This document shows, piece after piece, positions 8,695 through 17,591 of a DNA stretch of 47,556 nucleotides (position 1 is its first letter; each line of letters begins with the position of its first letter). A program made the position numbers and the translations under genes. The stretch comes from Streptomyces sp. Isolate_45 (GTDB taxonomy: Bacteria; Actinomycetota; Actinomycetes; Streptomycetales; Streptomycetaceae), in contig NZ_JANFAK020000055.1 in NCBI RefSeq assembly GCF_024721315.2, positions 1-47,556 on the forward strand, written 5' to 3'. The notes beneath the pieces were generated by a model that was given only the letters and a program-made list of their open reading frames with translations, was not told where the DNA came from and did not search any database.

Positions 8695-9528
8695 TCAGCG
8701 CCCCAGTGCGACCCGCAGGGTGACCCCGTGGCGCCTGCCCAGGCGCCGTACCTCCCAGACCGAGAGCGCGGTCACGGACAGGGGCCCGCTGAGCAGGAAG
8801 GTGTACAGCACCTCCGGAGGCGCGGCGACGTCGGGACCGATGAAGAGCTGGAACGCCAGGAGCGACCAGACCAGCAACGGCGAGAGCAACGCCGGGAGCA
8901 GCTGGTGCACGTCCGAGGCCCGGAGGCACGTGACGAGACAGGAATAGCAGGCCAGGAAGGAGAAGGGAACCGAACCGAGCAGCAGTACGAGCGCTGCGAG
9001 CCAGCCGATGACCATCGTCAGGATGGCCAGCAGCGAGGAGGTGTATCCCGGGCCGGCGAAGGCGGAGAAGAAGAGATACAGGTCGTCACCGCTGATCAGG
9101 TCGCCCCGGAGGGTCTGGAAGGACACCCAGGCGCAGATGGGGCCGATGAAGAGCATGAAGCCCGCGCTGATCGGCCTGCGCACGCGCTCGGCGAAGTCAC
9201 GGCGTCTGTCCGGGGTGCTCGCGACGATGAAGGCCGTCATGCCGATGATGCTTCCGACCGCCAGGACCACACAGGCGAAGCCCAGTTCGACGAGCTTGCC
9301 GAGAACGAATTCCGCCCCGTCACTGCTCAGCGGATAGACCACGACCAACCCGGTGGCCGCGACCAGCCCGAGCACGGTCCGTGCGATCCGCATACCGGAG
9401 ATGAGCCCGTCCTTCACCTGCTCGGCGATGGGGGCGGATGTGATGTCCCCCGCCCAGGACCGGAAGAACGCCCGCAGCGCGCCGCCGGGCGCCGACCGGT
9501 CTCCGTATATCGCTCTGTTCCAGCTCAC
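8695..9528 (-). CDS. Multipass membrane protein of unknown function
   Basis: A 277-residue integral membrane protein. About seven hydrophobic helices can be seen: VLGLVAATGLVVVYPL, LGFACVVLAVGSIIGMTAFIVA, SAGFMLFIGPICAWVSFQ, YTSSLLAILTMVIGWLAALVLLLGSV, FSFLACYSCLVTCL, LLPALLSPLLVWSLLAF and LYTFLLSGPLSVTALSV. The soluble N-terminus (about 40 residues) is followed by these segments and a short basic C-tail. GTG at 9526-9528 has GGGGAGAG eight bases upstream and is better supported than the longer frame reaching 9606. No family is recognised; the layout resembles Yip1-like or streptomycete permease-like membrane proteins. Confidence 0.75.
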   Translation of the reverse strand: MSWNRAIYGDRSAPGGALRAFFRSWAGDITSAPIAEQVKDGLISGMRIARTVLGLVAATGLVVVYPLSSDGAEFVLGKLVELGFACVVLAVGSIIGMTAFIVASTPDRRRDFAERVRRPISAGFMLFIGPICAWVSFQTLRGDLISGDDLYLFFSAFAGPGYTSSLLAILTMVIGWLAALVLLLGSVPFSFLACYSCLVTCLRASDVHQLLPALLSPLLVWSLLAFQLFIGPDVAAPPEVLYTFLLSGPLSVTALSVWEVRRLGRRHGVTLRVALGR

Positions 9529-9950
9529 TTGATGTCTCTCCCCGGCCAACACGCATGCTCCGTAAGCCCCGTGGGGCACGCGTGCGCCGCCATGAGCATC
9601 GAACATCTTATCGGGCTACGTCCGGGCCCCGTCGTGTCCGTACGGGTCGGCCGACGATGCCGACGACGGCCGCGTCGAAGGGCGAGCAGGCCCCTCGTGG
9701 CCCGGCGGGCTCGTGCGCCGGTGGGCGTCCCGGGGTGAAGGCGTGGGTGGGCCGTGCACCGTCGGTCGGCGTGATGTGCGGGAGCGGTTCCACGGTGGGG
9801 CGGTCACCGGGCCGGCGACCGGAGCCGGCGCACGTACCCGGACACCGGCATCCGGCGCCGCCGGGCGCGCAGGGGCTTCGGTGTTCCGACGGCTCCGGCC
9901 TTCTCCGCGCGCACACCGGCCGGGGCCGCCGTGCGCGGTGTTCCGTCGGG
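9529..9950. other. Intergenic region downstream of the kinase gene
   Basis: About 420 bases with no gene I can support. Frames on both strands read as Arg/Pro/Gly-rich shadows. Confidence 0.4.
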
Positions 9951-11483
9951 TCACTCCTCGTTGAGCCAGCCGCAGACGTAGTACTGCTGGTTCTCGTCCC
10001 GCTCGATGATCCATTGGTTGAGGACGTCGCCCGCGATTTTCCCGGTCTCGGTGTCCCGCCGGGTGATCTTCGCTTCCACGCTGAGCTCGTCCATGTTCGG
10101 CGGGATCTCGTAGGGCTGGAGTTCCCAGCGGTCCACGAAGTAGCCGTTGAGGACGAACCCGAGCAGGCCCGCGCGCAGCCGGGGGCAGGTGCCTCGGCGC
10201 AGCGAGGTCATGTCGTGGTCGGCCAGGCCGTTCATGTAGAGCGAGAAGACGCGCTCGATGGCTTGGCGGTCGAGGGGGGCGCGTGCGGGACCGGGAGTGG
10301 GGGTCGACGGGAGCGGGACGGACGGGGTGGTCGTTACGGGTGGAGAAGGGGACGGGGAGCGGGGTGTGGGGGCCGTTGCGGGAGAGGAGGGGGACGGGGA
10401 GCGGGGCGTGGGCGTCGTGGAGTCGGTCGCGCGGGTGCGGCCGGAGTCGTCATCCGGGGATCCGGACTCCGGTAACCACCAGGGCACCGCGAGCAGCGCG
10501 GCCACGACGACGCCCACCAGGCGGACCGTCCGGTACCACCGTCGCCGGGCAGGGTGGGCGCAATCCCGTACCGGTGGAGTCGCTCCGGGTGCGGCGTCCG
10601 GCGCCGCACCGAGCCGCAGCGTGGACGCCGCTGTCGGCGCGCGGTCCGGGCGGGGGAGCTCCCTTCCTCCCGCCGGCCCGGCGAGCAGGTCGTACGTTTC
10701 CTCGGCGGTGAGGCGCTCCGCCGGGTCCTTGCGGAGGAGGCCCGCCAGCACGGGGGCGAGCGCGCCGGCGCGGACGGCGATGGCGGGTTCCTCGGTGGCG
10801 ACGGCGACGAAGACGGCCCAGGATCCGGAGCCGCTGAACGGAGGGTGTCCCTCGACAGCGGTGAACAGGGTTGCTCCCAGGGACCACAGGTCGGATTCGG
10901 CGGTCGCCGGCAGACCCCGGACCTGTTCGGGAGACATGTAGGCCGGGGTACCCATGAGGGCCCCCGTCCGGGTCAGACCGGGCTCGCCCTCCACGGCGGC
11001 GATCCCGAAGTCGGTCAGCACCACCCGGTCGCCTTCGAGCAGCACGTTGGCGGGCTTGATGTCCCGATGGGTGACGCCCGTGGCGTGGACGGCGCGCAGC
11101 GCGTCCAGGACCTGTCGGCCGATCCTGGCCACCCGGGCCGGCGGCAGCGGTCCGTCCTCCTTGATCAGGTCGTCCAGGGAGCGGCCGTGAACGAGTTCCA
11201 TCACGATCCACGGGCGGCCGTCGTCACCCGCTATCCGGTCGTGGACGGTGATGACGCCCGGGTGTTTCAGCCTGGCCGCCGCGCGGGCCTCGCGGTCGAG
11301 GCGGCCCATCCAGGCCTCGCGCAGGGAGGCGTCGAGGTCGTCCGGGAGCCGGAGCTCCTTGAGGGCGACCTCCCGGTCGAGTTGCTCGTCGTGGGCCCGC
11401 CATACGGTCCCCATGCCGCCCTGGCCGAGCAGTTCGGCCAGCCGGTACCGGCCGGCCAGCAGTCGTCCGCGATCGTGAGTCAC
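9951..11483 (-). CDS. Transmembrane Ser/Thr protein kinase with extracytoplasmic domain
   Basis: A 510-residue PknB-like kinase. The catalytic domain (about 8-270) shows LLGQGGMGTVWRA (P-loop), the catalytic Lys42 in VALKEL, HRDIKPANVLL with Asp141, DFG at 158-160, and GTPAYMSPEQVRG. It should be active. A single hydrophobic segment (about 319-337, VRLVGVVVAALLAVPWWL) anchors it. Next comes a Ser/Pro/Thr linker (about 350-410) and a ~100-residue external domain with VFSLYMNGLADHDM, CPRLRAGLLGFVLNGYF and two cysteines. This external domain looks like the NTF2/DUF4878-like stress domains seen after kinase linkers and may sense a cell-envelope signal. No substrate is indicated by the neighbours. 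Confidence 0.93.
   Translation of the reverse strand: MTHDRGRLLAGRYRLAELLGQGGMGTVWRAHDEQLDREVALKELRLPDDLDASLREAWMGRLDREARAAARLKHPGVITVHDRIAGDDGRPWIVMELVHGRSLDDLIKEDGPLPPARVARIGRQVLDALRAVHATGVTHRDIKPANVLLEGDRVVLTDFGIAAVEGEPGLTRTGALMGTPAYMSPEQVRGLPATAESDLWSLGATLFTAVEGHPPFSGSGSWAVFVAVATEEPAIAVRAGALAPVLAGLLRKDPAERLTAEETYDLLAGPAGGRELPRPDRAPTAASTLRLGAAPDAAPGATPPVRDCAHPARRRWYRTVRLVGVVVAALLAVPWWLPESGSPDDDSGRTRATDSTTPTPRSPSPSSPATAPTPRSPSPSPPVTTTPSVPLPSTPTPGPARAPLDRQAIERVFSLYMNGLADHDMTSLRRGTCPRLRAGLLGFVLNGYFVDRWELQPYEIPPNMDELSVEAKITRRDTETGKIAGDVLNQWIIERDENQQYYVCGWLNEE
10320..10410. repeat. Imperfect tandem repeat encoding the kinase Ser/Pro/Thr linker
   Basis: Two near-identical ~50-base units (GGGGACGGGGAGCGGGG, then GTGGG...GTTGCGGGAGAGG / repeat) lie in the kinase gene. 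They encode duplicated TPTPRSPSPS segments of the extracytoplasmic linker. Linker length could vary between strains by slippage. Confidence 0.65.
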
Positions 11484-11702
11484 GCCCGGAACCTAGCCCA
11501 ACGCGCCCGGCCGTGAGAACGCCACCCCCTGCTCCCGGCCCCGCGCCCGAAGCCGCCGGTGCCCCAACCGCGCCAGGGCGCGCCGTCCCGAATCCGCGGT
11601 CCGCGCCATGCTCGCCGGGGGCGCCGGACCGCACTGCGGATCCGTGGCCGTCGAACGCCCCGCCCCCGGCCCCGATCCCTTACCCGGACCGGCGTTCGCC
11701 GC

Positions 11703-13748
11703 TCACCGGTGGCCGATCGGCGGGGGTTGACTCGAAGGGAGTTGGGTGGCCAGGAGGGTCAGGCCGCGGCGGAGCCTGCGGAAGTAGGTGGCACGGCTGA
11801 GGTGCAGGGCGCGGGCGATCTGCTGGTGGGTGCGGGACCGGCCCAGGTAGTACGCGACCAGGATGGTGCCCGCCTCCCTGTCGGTGGAGGCGGGGCAGGC
11901 GGCCAGGGCGGCCACGCGGTCGGTCAGCCAGGCGCGCAGCCGGGGCGGGGATGACAGCTCCGGCAGGGCCAGCAGGGGGTTCCCGGCGAGGCCGCCCGGA
12001 TCCCGGAGGCCGGCCAGGGCCCGGCCGACCAGGGCGGGCAGGTCCTGGCCCATCAGGGCCGCCGGGCTCGCCCCGGTCGGAAGTAAGGTCCCTGCGGCGG
12101 CCGGGCCCGCGCCGAGGCGGCGGATCCAGCCCGCGAGGCCGGTGGCGGTGAACTCCTGGCTGTAGACCTCCGGGCGGCGCCCGCACCGGTAGACGTCGTC
12201 CCGGATGCCGCCGTGCCGGCGGAAGCTCAGCGCGTGCAGCAGGCTCTGGTAATCCGGGCTCGCCGTGGAGACGAGGAGGTGCCCGGCGAGGGTCGCCTGC
12301 ACCAGGATGTGGCGCAGCATCTGCGCGTGCGCGCCCGTGTCCGCCCCGTACGCCGCCCCCAGGAACAGTCCGGCACCGGCCCCGCCCCCGTCGCCGGACT
12401 CGGCGTCGGGGCCGCCCGGGCCGGCATCGCCGTCGGTCGCCGGTCGGGGTGCGAGGAGGTCGGGGGCGTGCTGTTGGAGCAGCGGCTCGATGTCGTCGGC
12501 GGTGTCCGGCCCGACGGGTACGAGGGCGGCCAGCGCGACCGGTGCCCCGTCGCGGTCCCGGGCCAGGTGGAAGGCGGCCGGGGCCGACGCCAGCCAGCCC
12601 TCCGTGACCCGCTCCGAACGGCGCGGGTCGAAGCCGTTGCGGACCGCCCAGCGACGCATCAACCGTCCGATGTCATCGGCGTCGCCGGAGCGGGCGGGTC
12701 GGATCAGCGCATCGTCCTCGACGGGCGGGAACAGCGAACGCCGCAGAGCGGGTTCGCCGGACAGGAACAGCCCCTGCTCCACGATCCGGGCCCGCTCACG
12801 CGGGTCCCGGCGTTCGGTGAGCGACGTCTGCCGGTACCCGGCCGCGCGCGTCCGGACGTCGTGGTGGGCTTGCGGCCTGCGCCAGGCGTAGGCCAGCTCG
12901 AACAGCGACCGGTACGGTTCGCGCACCGCCAGCCCGAGGGGCCCCCGCCGGACCAGACTCAACGCCCCCAGCGCGGAGAACACCTCCGGCCCCGCGGTGA
13001 GCAGTCGCTCGTCGCCGGCGCCCACGGTGGCCAGTAGCCGCAGCGCGTGCCGGTCCCGGCCCCCGGACCGCGGCCGCTCGCGGTCGAGGCGCCCGAGCAC
13101 CTCCTCGGTCACCGCGTCGGCGACGGCTCCGGGCGCATCTGCGGGGGTGCCGGCGAGGAACTCGCGGGCGGCCAGGGCGGCCGGCAACGGGTACCCGCCC
13201 GCGAGGCGCACCGCCAACGCCACCGCTTCCTCGTCCTCCAGACCGGCCGCCCTGACGAGGTCCTCGATGTCCTCGGCCGGCCACGGCTTCAGCGGTACGA
13301 CGGAGGGCGAGTGCCGGTCCGCCCAGCCGGACAGCCCCCGCAGCGACCGCCGGCTCACCACCAGCACCGACGGTGCCCCCGGTGCCCGACTCCGACGTCC
13401 CGAGGACCCCATGACCCCCATGGCCCCCATGGCTCCCAGCAGACCTGAGGCCTCCGGGGCGTCGGAGGGACGGGGCTCCGCCAGGACCGCGGTCACGGCC
13501 TCGGCCTGGCCAGGGCCGTCCAGGCTGTCGATGAGCAGTACCCCGTCCCCCTCCGGGGCCCGGGCGAGCAGTACCCGTACCCGCTCCGCGGCGACGGAGG
13601 CCGGCAGCCCGCACAGGTCGACGCGGGCGACCACGGGCAGCCACCGGGCCAGTGTGCTCTTCCCGCTGCCGAGGGGTCCGCAGAGGTTGACCACGGAGTG
13701 CGAGGCGAGGGCGGCGGACAGGGCACCGAGGCCCGGGGGGATCTTCAC
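11703..13748 (-). CDS. P-loop NTPase with acetyltransferase-like middle region and C-terminal HTH
   Basis: A 681-residue protein. Residues 24-32 are a perfect Walker A (GPLGSGKST), with a Walker B-like GVLLIDSLDG near 75-83. The ATPase part continues to about residue 320 and resembles AAA/NB-ARC-like modules (RPWPxEDIEDLVRAAGLEDEEA, then LAGGYPLPAALAA). The middle (about 345-520) opens with DDALIRPARSGDADDIGRLMRR and has FHLARDRDGAPVALAALVPVG, which reads like a GNAT fold. The last ~50 residues hold a helix-turn-helix (HQQIARALHLSRATYFRRL). I infer a signal-responsive ATP-dependent transcription factor. The GNAT call is tentative. ATG at 13746-13748 is the plausible start; the next gene is divergent. 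Confidence 0.75.
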   Translation of the reverse strand: MKIPPGLGALSAALASHSVVNLCGPLGSGKSTLARWLPVVARVDLCGLPASVAAERVRVLLARAPEGDGVLLIDSLDGPGQAEAVTAVLAEPRPSDAPEASGLLGAMGAMGVMGSSGRRSRAPGAPSVLVVSRRSLRGLSGWADRHSPSVVPLKPWPAEDIEDLVRAAGLEDEEAVALAVRLAGGYPLPAALAAREFLAGTPADAPGAVADAVTEEVLGRLDRERPRSGGRDRHALRLLATVGAGDERLLTAGPEVFSALGALSLVRRGPLGLAVREPYRSLFELAYAWRRPQAHHDVRTRAAGYRQTSLTERRDPRERARIVEQGLFLSGEPALRRSLFPPVEDDALIRPARSGDADDIGRLMRRWAVRNGFDPRRSERVTEGWLASAPAAFHLARDRDGAPVALAALVPVGPDTADDIEPLLQQHAPDLLAPRPATDGDAGPGGPDAESGDGGGAGAGLFLGAAYGADTGAHAQMLRHILVQATLAGHLLVSTASPDYQSLLHALSFRRHGGIRDDVYRCGRRPEVYSQEFTATGLAGWIRRLGAGPAAAGTLLPTGASPAALMGQDLPALVGRALAGLRDPGGLAGNPLLALPELSSPPRLRAWLTDRVAALAACPASTDREAGTILVAYYLGRSRTHQQIARALHLSRATYFRRLRRGLTLLATQLPSSQPPPIGHR

Positions 13749-13931
13749 GGTCCCCGGACGATACCCATCCGGCGCCCGACCGGGTCAGCGGTCAACCAGC
13801 CGAACGGTGGCTGGAGTTGATACCTCGGTGAGACTCCGCGGCAGCGAGCCGCGGCTAGGGTCTGAAACGACCGCGGGGCCCCGGCGGCGCACCTTCCTGC
13901 ACGGCCACCACCTACCCGAATGGAGTCCGGA

Positions 13932-14693
13932 GTGAAGCTGGTTCGATGGCTGTCGACCACGGCCACCGCCCTCCTCGCCGCGACGACCCTGCTCGCCGCG
14001 CCCGCCGCGGCGAGCAGCACTGCGAGTGCAACCGCGGCCGCCCCCGCGCGCGGCACCGCCGTCCCGGCCGCCGCCCTGGCGCCCACCGCCCCCAAGTACT
14101 TCCTCGGCACCGGCTACGGCCCGTACAACATCGCCGTCGACGCGGCTTGGAACACCGCCTACGCCGCCGCCGTGAACGAGGGCTACCAGGCCTCGCGCTG
14201 CGCCCGCTCGGCGGGCCCGGCCGCCAATCCGATCGGCGGCAACGGCTACTACCAGGTGCTCGTCGAGATCTACTGCAGCGTTCCGCCTCCGCCGGGCTCC
14301 GGCCAGATCACCGGGGTCCACTCCGGCAAGTGCGTCGACGTGAAGGGCGGCAGCCTCAAGGACGGCGCCCCGATCCAGCTGTACCAGTGCAACGGAACCG
14401 ACGCCCAGGCCTGGCGGCTGGAGAGCGACGGCACCGTGCGCGCCCTCGGCCGCTGTATGGACGTCCAGTACGCCAAGACGGAGAACGGGTCCCACATCGG
14501 GCTCAACACCTGCCACCAGGGCCTGAACCAGAAGTGGGAGCTCCTGCCGGACGGCCTGCTGCGCAGCGTCCACTCGGGCAAGTGCCTGGACGCCCTCGGC
14601 TGGGCCACCGGCAACGGCACCCGCCTCGGCATCTGGGACTGCGCCCCGCAGCACACCAACCAGCAGTGGCGCGGCGCCCCCCTGGGCACCTGA
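13932..14693 (+). CDS. Secreted ricin-type beta-trefoil lectin (CBM13-like)
   Basis: A 253-residue exported carbohydrate-binding protein. The N-terminus is a classic signal peptide (MKLVRWLSTTATALLAATTL, cleavage after AAPAAA). Residues ~50-115 form an unassigned domain with YFLGTGYGPYNIAVDAAWNT and a Cys pair. Residues ~125-250 are a RICIN domain: GVHSGKCVDVKGGS, then three QxW signatures (AQAWRL, NQKWEL, NQQWRG) and GRCMDVQ, HSGKCLDALG repeats. GTG at 13932 follows GGAG at suitable distance; the in-frame ATG at 13920 has no binding site. There is no attached glycoside hydrolase, so the role could be sugar recognition or delivery. A strong hairpin follows. Confidence 0.9.
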   Translation: MKLVRWLSTTATALLAATTLLAAPAAASSTASATAAAPARGTAVPAAALAPTAPKYFLGTGYGPYNIAVDAAWNTAYAAAVNEGYQASRCARSAGPAANPIGGNGYYQVLVEIYCSVPPPPGSGQITGVHSGKCVDVKGGSLKDGAPIQLYQCNGTDAQAWRLESDGTVRALGRCMDVQYAKTENGSHIGLNTCHQGLNQKWELLPDGLLRSVHSGKCLDALGWATGNGTRLGIWDCAPQHTNQQWRGAPLGT

Positions 14694-14713
14694 TCCCCAC
14701 GCACCACCACCCG

Positions 14714-14760
14714 TCCCGCCTCCGTACGGCCCCGGTACCCGGCCCCGTACGGAGGCGGGA
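14714..14760 (+). terminator. Rho-independent-type hairpin after the lectin gene
   Basis: Perfect 16-base inverted repeat: the left arm TCCCGCCTCCGTACGG is at 14714-14729 and its reverse complement is at 14745-14760, with a 15-base loop. It begins 20 bases after the lectin stop codon. There is no U-tract, which is usual for Streptomyces. Confidence 0.75.
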
Positions 14761-14916
14761 CGCGACAGCGGCCCATCGAGCCCCGCGCCCTGCCCTCATG
14801 GCCCGCGGACGTCGGAGAGGATCGGGTGGCTCGGGTGGCTCCGGGTCCGAAAACGAGTCCGGTACTTTGCCGCAGCGTGCGCTTACCGTGACCCCGACCA
14901 GGGATGATGACCCGTT

Positions 14917-15990
14917 GTGCTCACCAACATCATCTCTGCCGTCGGTCTGGCCACCCTCTTCTGGGCGCTCGTCCACACCACCCGTCTCGTCGTCCGCAAC
15001 CGTAGGGCTCGGCACTTCGACGCCTCCGCCTACGGCCTCGTCCCCCGCGAGCAGCTCGACGGCCGGCGCTCCGGCCCGCCCCGGGACGAGCCCGCGCTGC
15101 GCCTCGCCGTCGACGCCGCCCTCAACGGCGAGTGGGAACCCGCGGCCGGACTCCTCGCGGACACCGCGGAACGCCAGGACTGGGCGGAGCGCTGGCGGCT
15201 CGTCGAGGTGTTCGCGGACGTGGCCGTGGAGGATGAGCGCTGGCTGCGCATCTGGCGCGCCAAGCGGCCGCAGGACGCCGACGCCGTCGTCGTGCACGCC
15301 CACGCCCTGCTGCTCCGCGCCTGGGCGGCGCGCGGCGAGAAGGACATCAAGCAGACCTCCGACGCGCAGGTCGCCATGTTCGGCGAGCTGCTGCCGACCG
15401 CCATGTACGCCGCCCACGAGGCGGCCAGGCTGGCACCCGGCGACCCCTCACCGTGGGTCACGATGATCGCCGCCGCGCGCGGCCTGGGCCTCTCCCACGA
15501 CGAGTTCCGTCAGCTGTGGAGCGAGCTCACGAGCCGTGCGCCGCAGCACTACGACGCGCATTGGCAGGCCCTCCAGTACTGGTGCGCGAAGTGGTACGGC
15601 TCCCACCAGCTGATGTTCAAGTTCGCCAAGCAGGCGGCGACGTCGGCTCCGGCCGGGAGCCTGATATCGGGCATCTACCTGCATGCCGTGCACGAGGCAG
15701 CCCTCCAGGACGGCGAGGCGGCCTACCGCACCTGGGCCACCAAGCCCATGCTCGCCCGTATCCAGGCCGACCTGGCGCAGGCCGACCCGCAGGACCGACG
15801 GCTTCCCGCGATACGACACCTGTACGCCGCCGTGCTCGTCAAGACGGGCCGGTACGCGGAGGCTCTGACGCAGTTCCGGCTCATCGGCGGGTGGTGCGGA
15901 GCGGCACCCTGGACCGACGCACAGGATGCCGTGGCAGCGTTCGACCACGCCCGCGGCCTGGCGGCCCTCCACTCGGGCCGCCCCCAGTAG
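14917..15990 (+). CDS. Membrane-anchored TPR-like protein of unknown function
   Basis: A 357-residue protein. A hydrophobic helix at residues 2-24 (LTNIISAVGLATLFWALVHTTRLVV) followed by RNRRAR suggests an N-terminal membrane anchor with a cytoplasmic body. The rest is alpha-helical and TPR-like: LRLAVDAALNGEWEPAAGLL, HEAARLAPGDPSPWVTMI, YAAVLVKTGRYAEALTQFRL, with W/Y-rich segments (HYDAHWQALQYWCAKWYG). This resembles DUF4034-like proteins. The function is probably scaffolding. GTG at 14917; the frame reads VLTNII. Rightward, following the lectin by 220 bases. Confidence 0.7.
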   Translation: MLTNIISAVGLATLFWALVHTTRLVVRNRRARHFDASAYGLVPREQLDGRRSGPPRDEPALRLAVDAALNGEWEPAAGLLADTAERQDWAERWRLVEVFADVAVEDERWLRIWRAKRPQDADAVVVHAHALLLRAWAARGEKDIKQTSDAQVAMFGELLPTAMYAAHEAARLAPGDPSPWVTMIAAARGLGLSHDEFRQLWSELTSRAPQHYDAHWQALQYWCAKWYGSHQLMFKFAKQAATSAPAGSLISGIYLHAVHEAALQDGEAAYRTWATKPMLARIQADLAQADPQDRRLPAIRHLYAAVLVKTGRYAEALTQFRLIGGWCGAAPWTDAQDAVAAFDHARGLAALHSGRPQ

Positions 15991-16246
15991 CGCCTCGGCG
16001 GCAGCGGTACCACGGTGTGGTGCTCATCCGTCCGGCAGGCAGAGCCAGACCTCGGAGCAGGCGAGGCCTCGCTCGTTGGTCACCGTGCCGCCGCTGCTGC
16101 GGGCGACGGGTTCGGGGCGGCGTGCCAGGGCAGGAGGGGGCAAGCGACGGCGGCGAGATGGGCAGCGGCCGGCGGGCTGACGGCGGAGGTGCCGGAAGCA
16201 CTGTCCTGCGTGCCGCACTCCGGGAGACGGCAAGTATTCTCCCGGC

Positions 16247-16852
16247 ATGCGCATAGGAAGATCGTTCGCTCTGGTCGGGGCAGCAGCCCTGCTGGTCGGT
16301 GCCTGTACAGCGCCCGACGCCTCGGAAGTCGCACGTCAGCCGCAACCCGGCATCGCCGAGCTCAGCACCGGCGAGCTCCAGAGCCGGTGGTGGAGTTGGG
16401 CGGCCTCCAGCCCGGAGGACTCCAACCCGGTGACCGACCCCGACGGGAGCTTCTGCGCACAGAACCAGCCGACCGACGCCTGGTTCCTCGCGGGCACCTT
16501 CGGCGGCAAGGCCGAGCGGCGCTGCTCGATCCCGGCGGAACGCCCGGTGGTCTTCCCGTTGCTCAACTTCACCGGCACAAAGGCCGAGTGCTCGGCACGG
16601 TTGGCCGAGGCGAAGGGCACCGTCAGGCTCGGCACCGCCGAGGTCGCCGTGGAACGGATCGAGCCCACCCCCATCCGGATCACCGGGGTCGAGGGCAACC
16701 CCGTGACCGGGCAGGCGGGTTCGCTGGCCACTCACGGCTGCGGACTGTGGGTCCGGCTGGGGCCGGTCCCCGTGGGGACGGCCTCCCTGACCATCGAGGG
16801 CTCTGCGGGATCGTTCTCCCTCTCCGTGACCTACAACCTCCAGGTCGCGTAG
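16247..16852 (+). CDS. Secreted lipoprotein, unknown function
   Basis: A 201-residue exported protein. The N-terminus has a lipoprotein signal (MRIGRSFALVGAAALLVGAC) with lipobox LVGAC, the acylated Cys being residue 20. The mature part has WWSWAASSPEDSNPVTDPDG, then FCAQNQPTDAWFLAGTF and paired cysteines (Cys-containing segments around residues 65, 88, 109 and 160). This is a streptomycete signal-protein family with unknown role. It stands alone, rightward, 256 bases after the TPR-like gene. Confidence 0.8.
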   Translation: MRIGRSFALVGAAALLVGACTAPDASEVARQPQPGIAELSTGELQSRWWSWAASSPEDSNPVTDPDGSFCAQNQPTDAWFLAGTFGGKAERRCSIPAERPVVFPLLNFTGTKAECSARLAEAKGTVRLGTAEVAVERIEPTPIRITGVEGNPVTGQAGSLATHGCGLWVRLGPVPVGTASLTIEGSAGSFSLSVTYNLQVA

Positions 16853-16989
16853 GCGGCGGGGGCCCGCGAACACCACTGCCGGCGATCGGCTCCGGCCCGC
16901 AGGCGCCCCTCGCGAACGAGTGGCCCGTGAGCGGCCCCGCCGCGACGGCCACGGGCACGGAGTCGCCCCGGAGTTCGGCGAGCAGCAAG

Positions 16990-17024
16990 AAGGCCCCGGT
17001 CTCCATGAAGGAGGCCGGGGCCTT
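16990..17024 (-). terminator. Strong hairpin terminator of the tRNA-like gene
   Basis: 15-base inverted repeat: AAGGCCCCGGTCTCC at 16990-17004 and GGAGGCCGGGGCCTT at 17010-17024, with a 5-base loop. There is one G:T wobble. On the minus strand it starts five bases after the 3' end of the tRNA-like sequence and is followed by a T-rich CTTGCTG. This fits a dedicated terminator for a short minus-strand RNA. Confidence 0.75.
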
Positions 17025-17029
17025 GATCG

Positions 17030-17099
17030 AGCGCTGGGCAGGCCTTGCACCTGCATTCCCCCACGGGAAGTGGGATGTCTTTCCTTGGACCACCAACGC
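17030..17099 (-). tRNA. Noncanonical tRNA-Gly(UCC)-like gene
   Basis: The minus strand folds as a 70-base tRNA. The 7-bp acceptor stem pairs GCGTTGG with CCAGCGC. The D arm is only 3 bp (GTC/GAC) with an 8-base loop. The anticodon stem pairs TCCCA with TGGGG around the loop CTTCCCG, giving anticodon TCC (Gly). The T stem pairs GCAGG with CCTGC, but the T-loop is TGCAAGG instead of TTCRANY, and base 37 is C. No CCA is encoded. A strong hairpin follows at once. These departures would weaken a normal translational role; an alternative is a pseudo-tRNA or a tRNA used outside translation. I am confident in the fold but not in the function. Confidence 0.55.
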
Positions 17100-17277
17100 C
17101 GGACCCGACAACCCTTGTTCAGGGTGGCGAGCTCAAGATCCAGTGTACCGCAGGCCGGACCGGGGCCGACACCCGCTCCGCCGGCGAAGTGGCACCTCTG
17201 AACACCGAACCCGACCGGGAATCCCACAACGGCCCGCTCTCATGAGGGCAGGCATGGGAGCCGGGTACTCCAACGGG

Positions 17278-17508
17278 TCAGTGAGGAGCGAGCACGGAGT
17301 CGTCGAGGATGCCCGCCCCCGGCAGCTGATGACGCGCGGCGATCAGAGCCGCGTGGATGTCCCCGGTGCCAGTGGCCACGCACAGGGCCCGTTCCACGGC
17401 CTCGATCTCCCGGCGTACGGGCGAGCCCTCCTCCGCGGCATCGAGCACGGCCAGCGCCCAGTAGCGGTCGACGAGTCCGGGAAGTACGGCCGGGTGAGCC
17501 ATCAACAT
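17278..17508 (-). CDS. DUF5133-type small protein
   Basis: A 76-residue protein beginning MLMAHPAVLPGLVDRYWALA and containing CVATGTGDIHAALIAARHQL. This matches the streptomycete DUF5133 family, whose function is unknown; members often sit near regulators of development or secondary metabolism. Start ATG at 17506-17508 with AAAGG nine bases upstream. Next to it on the plus strand lies a fragment of a response regulator. Confidence 0.8.
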   Translation of the reverse strand: MLMAHPAVLPGLVDRYWALAVLDAAEEGSPVRREIEAVERALCVATGTGDIHAALIAARHQLPGAGILDDSVLAPH

Positions 17509-17591
17509 GAGCAGTAACCTTTCGCCGGCGGTTCATCAGGTCGCCATCGCCTACCCGGCCGATCACCATTGAACCCCCAGCGTGACCCGGC

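Noticed and set aside
8224..9738. 504-codon plus-strand frame opposite the two hypothetical genes
   Set aside because: Antisense of genes with better codon positions; the translation is Glu/Gln/Arg-rich low complexity.
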